In this document: positions 36,398 to 45,590 of the stretch, one piece after another
How positions within the stretch are numbered: the stretch's first letter is position 1
Layout of the letters: every line of letters begins with the position of its first letter
Source of the DNA: Aurantiochytrium sp. KH105
Lineage: Eukaryota > Sar > Bigyra > Thraustochytrida > Thraustochytriidae
Length of the DNA: 64,000 nt
Direction: 5' to 3'
Assembly (NCBI GenBank): GCA_003116975.1
Contig: BGKB01000124.1
Location: forward strand, 124,001-188,000
Notes under the pieces: model-generated
Databases searched by the model: none
Told to the model about the DNA's origin: nothing
What the model saw: only the letters and a program-made list of their open reading frames with translations
Program-made: the position numbers and the translations under genes

Positions 36398-39300
36398 ATG
36401 CGCGCGGGACCAGGACCGGGACCGGGACCAGGCCCAGGCGGCGCGGGGGGTCGAGGCCCAGGCGCGCGGACTGCGCCTGGGTTCGCAGCGCCCTCTCGCT
36501 TAGGCGCGACGGCGGGCCGCCAGGACGCGTCGAGGATGAGGTCGCTGCTGGCACCCGACCAGGTGGGCCGCGACGCGCGCGCCCGGACCGAGGAGGCGGC
36601 CTCGAGGACCTCGAGCGTGACGAGGCCGCGGGGCATGGACGTCAGCGGCGTCTCCGTCTCTGTCTCGGGCGCGGCCATCCCTCGCAGCCCGGCGAGCGAC
36701 CTCGCCGTGGAGGCTCCGTCAGGAGAATGGTCGCGGACTTCCACGACGCTCCAGGACATCCTGGGCAGCGCGGACAACGAGAACCATGGCGCCGCCGCCA
36801 GCGAGGACATGTACTCGTATGGGAGCGAGCGCATGATAAGCGGGATATCGGACGACCAAGACGACGTCGCTGACGTCGTCGACGATTTCGGGGCCAATGG
36901 GGAGCCACCTTCTGAAATTGTCGAACTCGAGAATCGCCTCGCCCTGCTTCCCGTCCTCGTGAAGCAGAACAGCGATCTGCGCGGACTCTGGGACGCCGAA
37001 CGAGAGCGCGCAGGTACCCTTAGCGAGGCCATTGGGCACTTGCAAAGCGAAGTGCGCGCCGTATCTGCAGCAAGAGACGAAGCTCGGCTCTGGGAGGGTC
37101 TGTATCGCTTTCGTCTCGAGCTTCATCAGCGAAGAGCTTGCGGAGAGGTCATGGCTCTCATACGCGCGGATCTTCCTGCTCTCTTGCAGGTGCCGTCCTG
37201 CGAGCTCATCATGGCTGACGATGCTGATTCCACAAGGCCAACCCGCCTTACGGAAGCCATCGCATTTGTACTCGAACATCGCGAGACGCTCGAGAGCGAT
37301 GGAATGCGTTTTGTTCCAATCTTTGCAGACGCGCACGGGGTGTGCGCTGTGCTTCGTATTGAGGGCACATCTTCTCGCCAACCAGAGGCAATTGCGCAGT
37401 CGGCGTGCGAGGAAATTGGCGTTGTGCTCGCCTATTGCCTCGTGGATCGTCTCAAGGACGAAACGCTTGCGAGCGTTAACAAAGCCCTCGCAGACGCCGA
37501 ACACCGCCTCGGAAGCTCGGACGACGATATTGACCGGCGAGCAGAGGCCCTTCGTATTGGTGGCGAAGTCATTGCCGAAGCCATAGAGCAAACCACTCTC
37601 CACGACTCGGAAATTCATTTCATTGAGCTCTTGGAGCGAGGCATACGCACGTGCGTTCAGGCTGATCTGTGCGCGCTTCAATTCATGGACAAGCGCATTG
37701 AAGTTCAAAAAGCGTTAGCAGTGAGCACAAGTCTCCAGGTCACGCTAGGTGATCGACGCGCCGAACTCATCCTGGGCCGACGTCAACGTATCCATGGTCC
37801 CTTTGAGCCTTGGGAGCAAGCAGTAGCACTCAAGCTGGCTGAAAATGTCTGGGGCCTCTACGAGCTGTCAAAGAAGCTTGCGCAGAAAACAGCAGAGATC
37901 CAGGATCGCAAGACGGACCTGCAACAACGTCTCGAGGCTGCAGAAGCGCGGATTGGCCAAATGCAATCCGCGCACAGCCGCGCGGCGCGCATCGAGGCTC
38001 TCTATACACTGGTGAGCAGGCTTCTGGCATCTGACTCGGAAGAGAGCCTCGTCAAGATTGTCCAAGATCATGTCCCTAACGTACTTGAGGTCACTTCCGT
38101 TCGTCTGGTGTTGCGGCACGAATCTTCTTCCAAGGACTCGTCTTCATCATCAACACAAGCGTTCCATATCCACGAAGATGCTCATCTATTTGTTGACGGG
38201 AAACCCAACGTCGAATGGGCCGACACCGTCGTCGACCTTGTGGGCTGCGCGCTCGACCAAGCTCGCAAGCGCAATCAAAATGCCGCCTCCATTGCCTCCC
38301 TAAGTGCCGCTTGTGCAAGAAGTCGTGACGACGCTCAGGCGAATGAGTCGCTTCGTCTTCGCGCTGAAGCTGAAAGTGTGCGCATCGCAGAGACGGCACG
38401 GGTTATTTTGGAAAAACTTGCGAGCCCAAAGCCACCCTCGCTCGAACAAGTTTGCCTCATGGCGCAGGAGAGCGTCAATACGGTCGTCGCACCGGACGAG
38501 CATGCTGTTGGCCATCGCCAGTGGGTTCGAGTTCTTATTCTCGATCTCGATAGCATGGACGAGAGCAATCTTTTCGAATTAAATACGGACCAAGAGGACA
38601 CGATCAGCGCAAGAGCATCGACGCGCGAGCCTATTGCACGTGTTGTTGTGCCATCAAATCTACAAAATATCAAGGTTCGACTTGGTCAGGGACTTGTCGG
38701 TCGCGTTCTGAGCTCGGGACGGACTCACATTGTCACCGGTGACCGCATTGCACGTGAGGAAGCCCTGGTTCGCGATCTCGATCGCCCAGACACAAGTGCG
38801 CTTCTTTGCGTGCCTATTGTCGGAAGCCGAGCTGCGGAAGCGCTAAGCCCCGCGCAGTCGAATGATGGCGATGCACAAAGGGTTTGGGCGTCCTCGTCTG
38901 GACTCGCTTCTGGCGTGCTTGGCTGCATTCAGGTTGCAAGAGTTGCCGCAGGCTCGAGCTTCGGCGAGCTTGACGGCAAGCTTGTTCGCATGATTGCAGG
39001 GCATCTTGCGCGCCAGATCGAACTTGCGCGCGCACAGACACGTGCAGATGACTCCTTTACGCAGAGCGCGACGGCCCGCAGCGAGATCGCTGATTTTGCT
39101 GCCGTCCTGTGCGCGCTCGAAGTTCCCCGGTCTTCCGGGGTCTCCCTCCTGCATTCTCACATTATCCCACTTGTCGAAAAGCTCGGATGCCGATTGCGCG
39201 TGGCTGAAGTCGGTTCTTCTCCATCAGCAGGCAAGCAAGAGCACGTTCGGCGCTTTGAGACACGCACACTTGAGTCGAGGCATCAGGGAAAGTCAGATCA

Positions 39301-42300
39301 CGTCCTTTTGAGCTGCTCGAAGCCAACGGCGGTATTCCATTACTTGTGTGATGTGATGCCTCTCGCTCTACGTCTCGCGGACGCTTTGGAACAGATTGGA
39401 GCCGACGCTTCTTCTTTGCGCTCTCGGGACTCGGACCTTTCACAAGTTCAAGCAGAACGTGATGAGCTCGCCTCCAACGTCGAGCGATTTCGCAAGCTTG
39501 TTGCCATTGCCGCAAGCGTGGGTGGCAGCAACGCTCCAGCGAAGACGTCAGAAACCTCTTACGCCGCCGTTGTGTCATCCGAGGAAGACCCCGTCGAGCG
39601 TCTGAGCTGGTATGTCGAAGAGCTTTTTGGATCTCAACTACATGGAATCTGGTACAGCAGGAACGCAGTACCTGCCATCTTTAAGTCTGCATGCGAGGAG
39701 GCCGTCAATGCGCCTCACTGGGCAGGGGTGCCGGCTGGCGAGGCTCATGTCCTTGTTGTCGAGGAGGACCGCGAAAGTGAAGTCCCCTTCAGTCCGGGGA
39801 GACGTCTTCTCGGCCGAGACGACTTGGAGATTCTCATTCTTCTTGCATCATGGCTTGGACGCGCACATCAGCGATTTGCGCAAATCTCGCAGTTGCAGGT
39901 TGCACTCCGTGACGCATCGCAGGGTCTAAGCGACACCCGCGCTGGTGCCGAGGGGGCCGCGTCATCGCTGTCCATCACTTCCGAGGCAATGCGTATGATA
40001 ATTGCATGCACGGAGGTGGGTTTCCTCGAGCGGCATACCTTGGACGTGGAAACACTTCGGGATGAGCTGCCGGCTTGGATATCTCGTGGGGCACCCGAAG
40101 GCCTCTCCTGCACGCTTCTTGATAATGAGAAAGCTCTCGAGGCAGCGATTCGAGCGGGCCATGTTATCATCGAGTCTCCCTGTGAACATGAAACCGGGTT
40201 GATGGTGTCCGTTGCCGGCGCAGAGGAGGCTCACGTCACAGCAGCCTTTGCTGTTGCGCATGTGCATGCGTTTGCACTCACACGCGCTCTGGAGGCCCAG
40301 CGGGAGAGCGCGGATCGGGAAGATTTGTCTGTACAGCTCCATCAAAGCCGTCATCACGTCTTTTTACAAGATCTTGCACTTCGCATGGGTGCTGGGGCAA
40401 ATGTTGCAGATGCTATTGGCACAGAGGGCATACTTCGCAACCAGTGCGCGGACCTCTGTGCAGAGCTCGGAGCGAGTTTCGTACACGCTTTTGAGCTGGG
40501 GCCTGGCGGCGTGCTCACCTGCCGGACGCTTCCATCGTCTTTGCAGGCTGCCATGCCCAATGTGGGAGAAAGCTGCTCTCTTGTCTTGCATCCGCCGCTC
40601 CCAGCTGATTTTCGCAAGCTGGTTGACGCGAATCCTGTGAGTCCTCATCCCATTGATGCTGGCGCTCCATGGGTGGAGCGCTGCACCCTTACGCTGGCGC
40701 ACAATGTATTTGAAAGGTGCAGGCTCGTTTTTGTAGCGGGGCATATTCTGAGCGAGGGCGAGACACTCAATGCTGAGCATGTGCGAGACTTTTTGGAGCG
40801 TGCTGTTTGCCTCATTGGCAATGCCTTTGAAACGAGACAGGCCCTTGAAGATCTGCGAAGCGAAAAGGCGCGAGCTGAGGAGGGCCTGCAGTCAGCCATC
40901 GAGGCCCACACGCGCCTCGAAGCCGCCAAAGAGGATCTCGAAAAACGTTTTATTCAAGCAAAAGCTTTGGATGAAACATTGTCGGCTTTGGCGAGTGCCA
41001 GCACGGTGGAGGAGATCGCAACGCTTATTCTCGCGCATCTCGAAAGCGGCCACCCTGGACGATGCTGTCTCTTTATTCGTCAAGACATCACGGCGTTCCA
41101 AGAACAAGAATGTGACGCGACTATGGTCGACTGGACGGAGCCTGCGCGTCAAACGAGCGATGATGGCTTGGTGGGCGTCTGTTCCAAATCACAATCTGTA
41201 ATTTACATTCGAGAGGACCTCGTTTCAGACGCGCGCTATGTATATCGAATTGATGGGGCCGGCATGGCATCGCATCCCTCAAGTCTTGTCTGCGTTCCGA
41301 TTCTTGCTTCGCTTCACGCGGAAGAGAATAAGTCGACTCTTGGCGTCATCTGCGTGGCGAATCCAGAGCGTTCTAGAATCGACAGTCTGAGCGTTTTAGC
41401 CTCAGCAAGCGCATTGGCCCTTGCAGGCCAGACCCTTCACCATGCTAAAGAAGCGGCACAGGAAGCGTTGCGAGATATCGAGAGTGCCATGGTCGATGTG
41501 AAACGGACTGCGGTTACCGGCGAGGATCTAGCGCGTCTTCAGCGTCGGAGTGAGGATATGATCAAGGAAGTTGACACGGCCATAGCCAGAGCTGTCAGCG
41601 TTGCCACAAGCGGTGGCGGTGGAGAGTATGAAAACAAGGACGACGTGGAGCGAAAAAGCGAAAGCCAGAGACCCCCCATTATAGTAACATTGCTTGGACA
41701 CGTACTTTGCGAAATGCAAGAGCTACTTTCTTCTTGCGCAGAAGAAACAATTGCGATGATGATGCCGTCCTCAATTGATAAGCGCAAAGATGTATGGTGC
41801 GTCAATCGAAAGAACCGTCAGTGGGCATTTTCACAAAGCACATTGGAGCGCAGCGTTGTCATTGCATCCCTGGAGGAAAGAGAAGTAGCTGCCGTTGCCG
41901 AGGACGACCCGCTGCATGCTTGTGTTCTACGGCAAAGTACGCATCTGGCGCAAAGCCAAGAGCTCTTTGCTTGCGCGTTGCGCAATGCAGATGGCAGCGC
42001 AAACGGCCTGCTTCTCTTTTGCAATCCCCAGCCCGCGACCCGCGATCGTTTAGGATGGGAGTTCGCTCGCGCGCTTCGCCCCCTCTTGGCGCACGCTCAT
42101 TTGCGAGAGGAGAACGAGCTCGCAGCAGACGCAGTACGCAAACAAAAGTCAGAAATTGCACTTGTGCAAGAAAGTCTTCGCGCGGAAACAACCTTGGCCA
42201 AGAACGAGGCCTCGCTGCATTCCGCACAAGCAAAATTTGGCAAGTTGCTCCTCGAAGGTGTCCTCAAAGGGAAGCAAGCTCTTTGCGAGATTGTGCAACA

Positions 42301-45300
42301 TGGATTTGTGGAGCTTTTGCACGGGCCAGACCTTTGCGCAGCACATCTTTTCCTCCCTCAAACACACATGGATCAGGACGACGAAGCGATCGGTCAATCA
42401 CACCCGGTCTCGTCCTCGCTGGGCCTCTTTACGTTCACGGATAATATGGGCAAGGCAAAGAAAGCGTGCAAGGTTGTTGAGTACGTAGCATCCATGGGTC
42501 AATCGGTAAAGTCGTCGACCCGAATGACCTTGCCAGTGATCGAGGCAGAAAATGGGCGCGTCCTCGGTGTTTTGGACCTGCATGCCACGGAGGATGACCA
42601 AGCTCAAGGATTCGACAATGTTTCATCATGCTTTACAAGAAATTTGCGCGCAGGCCTCGAATGGTGTGCGTTGGCCATCGAGAATGTACAATGTAGAGCG
42701 AGTGACACGGCTGCGCTTGACAGATACGAGGAGCTTCTAAATGTGCGAGACCTAGAAATTGCGCGTTTGGAAGAGCACGCACAAAATCAGTCAAATGCTC
42801 AGGAGGAACGCGCTCTACAACGCGACGTTTATTGGGAAGCAGTTACAAGCGCGCTCGGACGCATTGCTGCAAGCACGGGATCTGTCGACTCGCACGAAGA
42901 TCTACGTCATACGTGCCGTGCTACAGAGCGCGAGCTGGATATTATTTGTGGAGCGGAGCAGGGTAGCTGCCGTGTGGTATTAAGCTCGCAAAACGCGTCA
43001 GCGCAAGGCTTGCTTGCGGGCTGCGTCATACCCCTGCACCCCTATGGAGAGGAGAGTGAGCCAGCAATTGGGTTTCTGAGCGTTCCGCTCGACGCTGAAA
43101 ACCGACGCGCCGCGGAGATGCTTGCGCCTGCGCTCGCGGCACTCTTGAGGGCAGCGGGGAGTCTCGCGAGCGCAAAAGCGGCTCTGGCAGATCAGGCGTC
43201 GCGGATTGCTGTTTCGGAGGCTTCTGCACAACGTTTTGAGTCACGTCTTTCAGAACTTGAGGAAACGGCAGGGATGCAGCAAGCGAAGGAGACTCTTCTC
43301 CGTCATATGGTATCTTGCCGCAGCATTTACGAGATCCGCGAAGCAGTCCGCGCACACGCGTCAGCGTACTTTTGTCCGGGCACGAGCAGCACCTGCGTTG
43401 CGGAGTTGCACTTACAAGGTGCAAAAAACCAGATGCGGGAAGGCCTTGGTGCAACAGCATTGTCTACGGGTCAGATTGTGTGCGCTCGTGATGTTCTCGA
43501 AGACGCTCGTTACAACCCTGATGCGGATGCACGCGTCATTTGCAAGCAGCAGGCACGGGGTCTGCTTGCGGTGCCACTTCGCTCTCAAGGATCCAGTCTC
43601 CAAGCATTCTCATCCAGCATGTCAGCACGACGAGCTGCCTCGTCCATTCAACCATGGGAGCGCGATCCTCTTGGGGTTCTGATAATTTGGACTGTTGACG
43701 TTTTGAGCGCTGCGGACATGGAGCAGATGCAGGCGCGGTGCGAGTCTCTTCGTCGTGAGCTCGTGTTTGTTCTGTACTATCTGCTCGCGCAAGACCAGTT
43801 GACCCGCCGAAAGGGAATGGATGGGCCATGGGCTAGTCTGTGTCGCGAGCTCTGCGCGGATAAGACGCGCCCAGGACCGCTCAAGCGTTGCCTCGAGGAG
43901 CTTTGCGCAGACGAGGCAAAGTGTACTTTTGAGGGTATCTCTGTGGCATCCCCAGATCGCGCTGGGGTTTTTCTGTACTTGCTCGAGGATAGTGCCAAGG
44001 CCCTCAAGGGAGATGCCGAGGTCGTTTGCAAGTCAAAATCACCGTATATGGCGAGTCGCAGCCGCCGCGTTGCAATTCCCTGTTCGTATCGTGATTCGAG
44101 GGGAGTTGTGCGTGTGGTGGGCGTCTTACACGTCTGCCGTGGCGGCGGCTTCGATGCTACCTCAAGTTTAGCAGCTCTGCAGCACATTGGCGAGCTCTTG
44201 GGCGCATTCATGCGGCGTGTCCTTCGCGAGCGCGCAAGCCTAGCAAAGTCAATGGCGTATGAAAAACGAGTCTCACAGCTTGAGCACCTCGCAAGTACCC
44301 GCAAGTCGTCTGCCAGCCCTGGTCGTCCAGGCACTGCGCAAGTGGGTGGAAGAGATGCCGGTTCAAGCGGGATGCTCTCGCGTGATTTGCTAGAAAAGTG
44401 CAACAAGCTCGAAGACCAGCTCATGGACGCTGAATTGAGTCTTGAACGCGCTGATCGCGACCGCGCCTCCTTGCGGACGGCCTTGCAGCACGCCGAGAAG
44501 AAGGTCGAACAATTGCGAACTGCTGTGAAGCGTGCAGATGCGCGGCAGCACGAGATTGAAACCAATGCTGCTGTCGTTCTCGAATCAGCGCGCAAGATGA
44601 AGGCAGACGCCGAAGTAAAGCGTCGCGAGCTTGAGCGCAGGCAAGCTGATATGGAGGAAGAGCGCGCGCGAGCGCAAGAGAGGTCCCTTCAAGAGCGCCA
44701 ACTTGCCCTTCAAGAACGTGAAGCGGTTGAGCAAGAGCGCCAACTTGCCCTTCAAGAACGCGAAGCGGTTGAGCAAGCGCGTTTGCGGGAGTCGGAGCTG
44801 CACGTCGAGCGGCCAAGACAGCGTGCTCAAAGGGTTTGTGCAAGTGACAAGAGCAGCGGCACAGGCAGGGGAAATGGTGCTGATAGCGACTGTGAGCTCT
44901 TTGATGAGTCCAAGGTGATGATTTCGGAGAACCTTTCGCGCTCGGCTTTGTCGGGAGGGCCTGCCATGACCGCCGTGGCCGCAGCCATGCGTTCTCGTCC
45001 GCTGCCCCCGCCGCATCCGAGTGGAACCCTCAAAGAATTACAGCGTGTTTGTGAGCAGATGCGCGAGTCGCAAACTAAGCGTGCCGCATCAATTCGCGAG
45101 CTCATCAATCTCGAGCAAGTTCAACTTGATGGCGAGGCGAAATTATCTGCATCGCGACTTCCAACCCCTTCTCAGCTGGGCACCCCTATTCAGACAGTTC
45201 CATGGTCAACTGTGAAGCGTGTGGCGCAGCGATCGGCGCAAAAAGCAGCATCGCAGCAGCGCCGAGAGCGAACCAGGACAAGGCCACAGCCACAGGAAGA

Positions 45301-45310
45301 GCCGAAGTAG
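36398..45310 (+). CDS. Giant multi-GAF coiled-coil protein
   Basis: A 2,970-residue protein of unknown function. It begins with a Gly/Pro run and a disordered segment, then alternates coiled coils with GAF-like modules. Clear module pieces: FVPIFADAHGVCAVLRIEG (about 305), VRLGQGLVGRVLSSGRTHIV with SALLCVPIVGS (about 757-810), DGLVGVCSKSQSVIYI with SLVCVPILAS (about 1588-1640), RMTLPVIEAENGRVLGVLDL (about 2045), and STGQIVCARDVLEDARYNP with GLLAVPLRSQG (about 2353-2395). At least eight modules seem present. From about 2650 to 2860 it is a charged coiled coil with an internal 14-residue duplication. No kinase, cyclase or phosphodiesterase domain is seen, so it is more likely a scaffold or sensor than an enzyme. 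An alternative ATG lies at 36536. Neighbouring flagellar genes hint at, but do not prove, a flagellar role. Confidence 0.8.
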   Translation: MRAGPGPGPGPGPGGAGGRGPGARTAPGFAAPSRLGATAGRQDASRMRSLLAPDQVGRDARARTEEAASRTSSVTRPRGMDVSGVSVSVSGAAIPRSPASDLAVEAPSGEWSRTSTTLQDILGSADNENHGAAASEDMYSYGSERMISGISDDQDDVADVVDDFGANGEPPSEIVELENRLALLPVLVKQNSDLRGLWDAERERAGTLSEAIGHLQSEVRAVSAARDEARLWEGLYRFRLELHQRRACGEVMALIRADLPALLQVPSCELIMADDADSTRPTRLTEAIAFVLEHRETLESDGMRFVPIFADAHGVCAVLRIEGTSSRQPEAIAQSACEEIGVVLAYCLVDRLKDETLASVNKALADAEHRLGSSDDDIDRRAEALRIGGEVIAEAIEQTTLHDSEIHFIELLERGIRTCVQADLCALQFMDKRIEVQKALAVSTSLQVTLGDRRAELILGRRQRIHGPFEPWEQAVALKLAENVWGLYELSKKLAQKTAEIQDRKTDLQQRLEAAEARIGQMQSAHSRAARIEALYTLVSRLLASDSEESLVKIVQDHVPNVLEVTSVRLVLRHESSSKDSSSSSTQAFHIHEDAHLFVDGKPNVEWADTVVDLVGCALDQARKRNQNAASIASLSAACARSRDDAQANESLRLRAEAESVRIAETARVILEKLASPKPPSLEQVCLMAQESVNTVVAPDEHAVGHRQWVRVLILDLDSMDESNLFELNTDQEDTISARASTREPIARVVVPSNLQNIKVRLGQGLVGRVLSSGRTHIVTGDRIAREEALVRDLDRPDTSALLCVPIVGSRAAEALSPAQSNDGDAQRVWASSSGLASGVLGCIQVARVAAGSSFGELDGKLVRMIAGHLARQIELARAQTRADDSFTQSATARSEIADFAAVLCALEVPRSSGVSLLHSHIIPLVEKLGCRLRVAEVGSSPSAGKQEHVRRFETRTLESRHQGKSDHVLLSCSKPTAVFHYLCDVMPLALRLADALEQIGADASSLRSRDSDLSQVQAERDELASNVERFRKLVAIAASVGGSNAPAKTSETSYAAVVSSEEDPVERLSWYVEELFGSQLHGIWYSRNAVPAIFKSACEEAVNAPHWAGVPAGEAHVLVVEEDRESEVPFSPGRRLLGRDDLEILILLASWLGRAHQRFAQISQLQVALRDASQGLSDTRAGAEGAASSLSITSEAMRMIIACTEVGFLERHTLDVETLRDELPAWISRGAPEGLSCTLLDNEKALEAAIRAGHVIIESPCEHETGLMVSVAGAEEAHVTAAFAVAHVHAFALTRALEAQRESADREDLSVQLHQSRHHVFLQDLALRMGAGANVADAIGTEGILRNQCADLCAELGASFVHAFELGPGGVLTCRTLPSSLQAAMPNVGESCSLVLHPPLPADFRKLVDANPVSPHPIDAGAPWVERCTLTLAHNVFERCRLVFVAGHILSEGETLNAEHVRDFLERAVCLIGNAFETRQALEDLRSEKARAEEGLQSAIEAHTRLEAAKEDLEKRFIQAKALDETLSALASASTVEEIATLILAHLESGHPGRCCLFIRQDITAFQEQECDATMVDWTEPARQTSDDGLVGVCSKSQSVIYIREDLVSDARYVYRIDGAGMASHPSSLVCVPILASLHAEENKSTLGVICVANPERSRIDSLSVLASASALALAGQTLHHAKEAAQEALRDIESAMVDVKRTAVTGEDLARLQRRSEDMIKEVDTAIARAVSVATSGGGGEYENKDDVERKSESQRPPIIVTLLGHVLCEMQELLSSCAEETIAMMMPSSIDKRKDVWCVNRKNRQWAFSQSTLERSVVIASLEEREVAAVAEDDPLHACVLRQSTHLAQSQELFACALRNADGSANGLLLFCNPQPATRDRLGWEFARALRPLLAHAHLREENELAADAVRKQKSEIALVQESLRAETTLAKNEASLHSAQAKFGKLLLEGVLKGKQALCEIVQHGFVELLHGPDLCAAHLFLPQTHMDQDDEAIGQSHPVSSSLGLFTFTDNMGKAKKACKVVEYVASMGQSVKSSTRMTLPVIEAENGRVLGVLDLHATEDDQAQGFDNVSSCFTRNLRAGLEWCALAIENVQCRASDTAALDRYEELLNVRDLEIARLEEHAQNQSNAQEERALQRDVYWEAVTSALGRIAASTGSVDSHEDLRHTCRATERELDIICGAEQGSCRVVLSSQNASAQGLLAGCVIPLHPYGEESEPAIGFLSVPLDAENRRAAEMLAPALAALLRAAGSLASAKAALADQASRIAVSEASAQRFESRLSELEETAGMQQAKETLLRHMVSCRSIYEIREAVRAHASAYFCPGTSSTCVAELHLQGAKNQMREGLGATALSTGQIVCARDVLEDARYNPDADARVICKQQARGLLAVPLRSQGSSLQAFSSSMSARRAASSIQPWERDPLGVLIIWTVDVLSAADMEQMQARCESLRRELVFVLYYLLAQDQLTRRKGMDGPWASLCRELCADKTRPGPLKRCLEELCADEAKCTFEGISVASPDRAGVFLYLLEDSAKALKGDAEVVCKSKSPYMASRSRRVAIPCSYRDSRGVVRVVGVLHVCRGGGFDATSSLAALQHIGELLGAFMRRVLRERASLAKSMAYEKRVSQLEHLASTRKSSASPGRPGTAQVGGRDAGSSGMLSRDLLEKCNKLEDQLMDAELSLERADRDRASLRTALQHAEKKVEQLRTAVKRADARQHEIETNAAVVLESARKMKADAEVKRRELERRQADMEEERARAQERSLQERQLALQEREAVEQERQLALQEREAVEQARLRESELHVERPRQRAQRVCASDKSSGTGRGNGADSDCELFDESKVMISENLSRSALSGGPAMTAVAAAMRSRPLPPPHPSGTLKELQRVCEQMRESQTKRAASIRELINLEQVQLDGEAKLSASRLPTPSQLGTPIQTVPWSTVKRVAQRSAQKAASQQRRERTRTRPQPQEEPK
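44693..44776 (+). repeat. Tandem 42-bp coding duplication in the multi-GAF gene
   Basis: Two adjacent 42-bp units (44693-44734 and 44735-44776) differ at one base and encode ERQLALQEREAVEQ twice, exactly two heptads each. The coiled-coil register is therefore kept. The near identity means a recent duplication. Confidence 0.9.
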
Positions 45311-45590
45311 CCGCATGAGAATTTCTCCATGATGATGACTTTTTGTAGTGAATGTGTAAAATTTTGGTTTCATTGCTGGTATAACAGTAGAGTGAGCGAA
45401 CGTCTGATGAGGGCGGCGTGTTCCTGGAGCAATATTTTTATTTTATAAAAAATTGTGAGGCTTTAGATTTGCAATGAAGCGCATTTGTTTTTTCTGCCCC
45501 CAATGCAAGCGAGCGGCAGTAAAAGATAGCGTGCTTCTGGAGTGTATTTGACGCATGATTTCCCCCAAGAAATAAAAGTGCAATCATGTT
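45311..45590. other. Convergent spacer, multi-GAF / CNBD genes
   Basis: A 280-bp AT-rich spacer with AATAAA on the plus strand near 45571, shortly before the CNBD stop codon. It contains a degenerate copy of the CNBD gene's 3' coding end (annotated separately). Confidence 0.5.
45481..45549 (-). repeat. Degenerate copy of the CNBD gene 3' coding end
   Basis: On the minus strand this reads NTLQKHAIFYCRSLALGAEKT, parallel to the true C-terminal codons NALSPGARFYCRSLAFWAEET at 45595-45662. The two stretches align over about 70 bp with a few small gaps, roughly 115 bp apart, so the 3' end of the coding sequence was tandemly duplicated and the outer copy has decayed. Confidence 0.8.
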
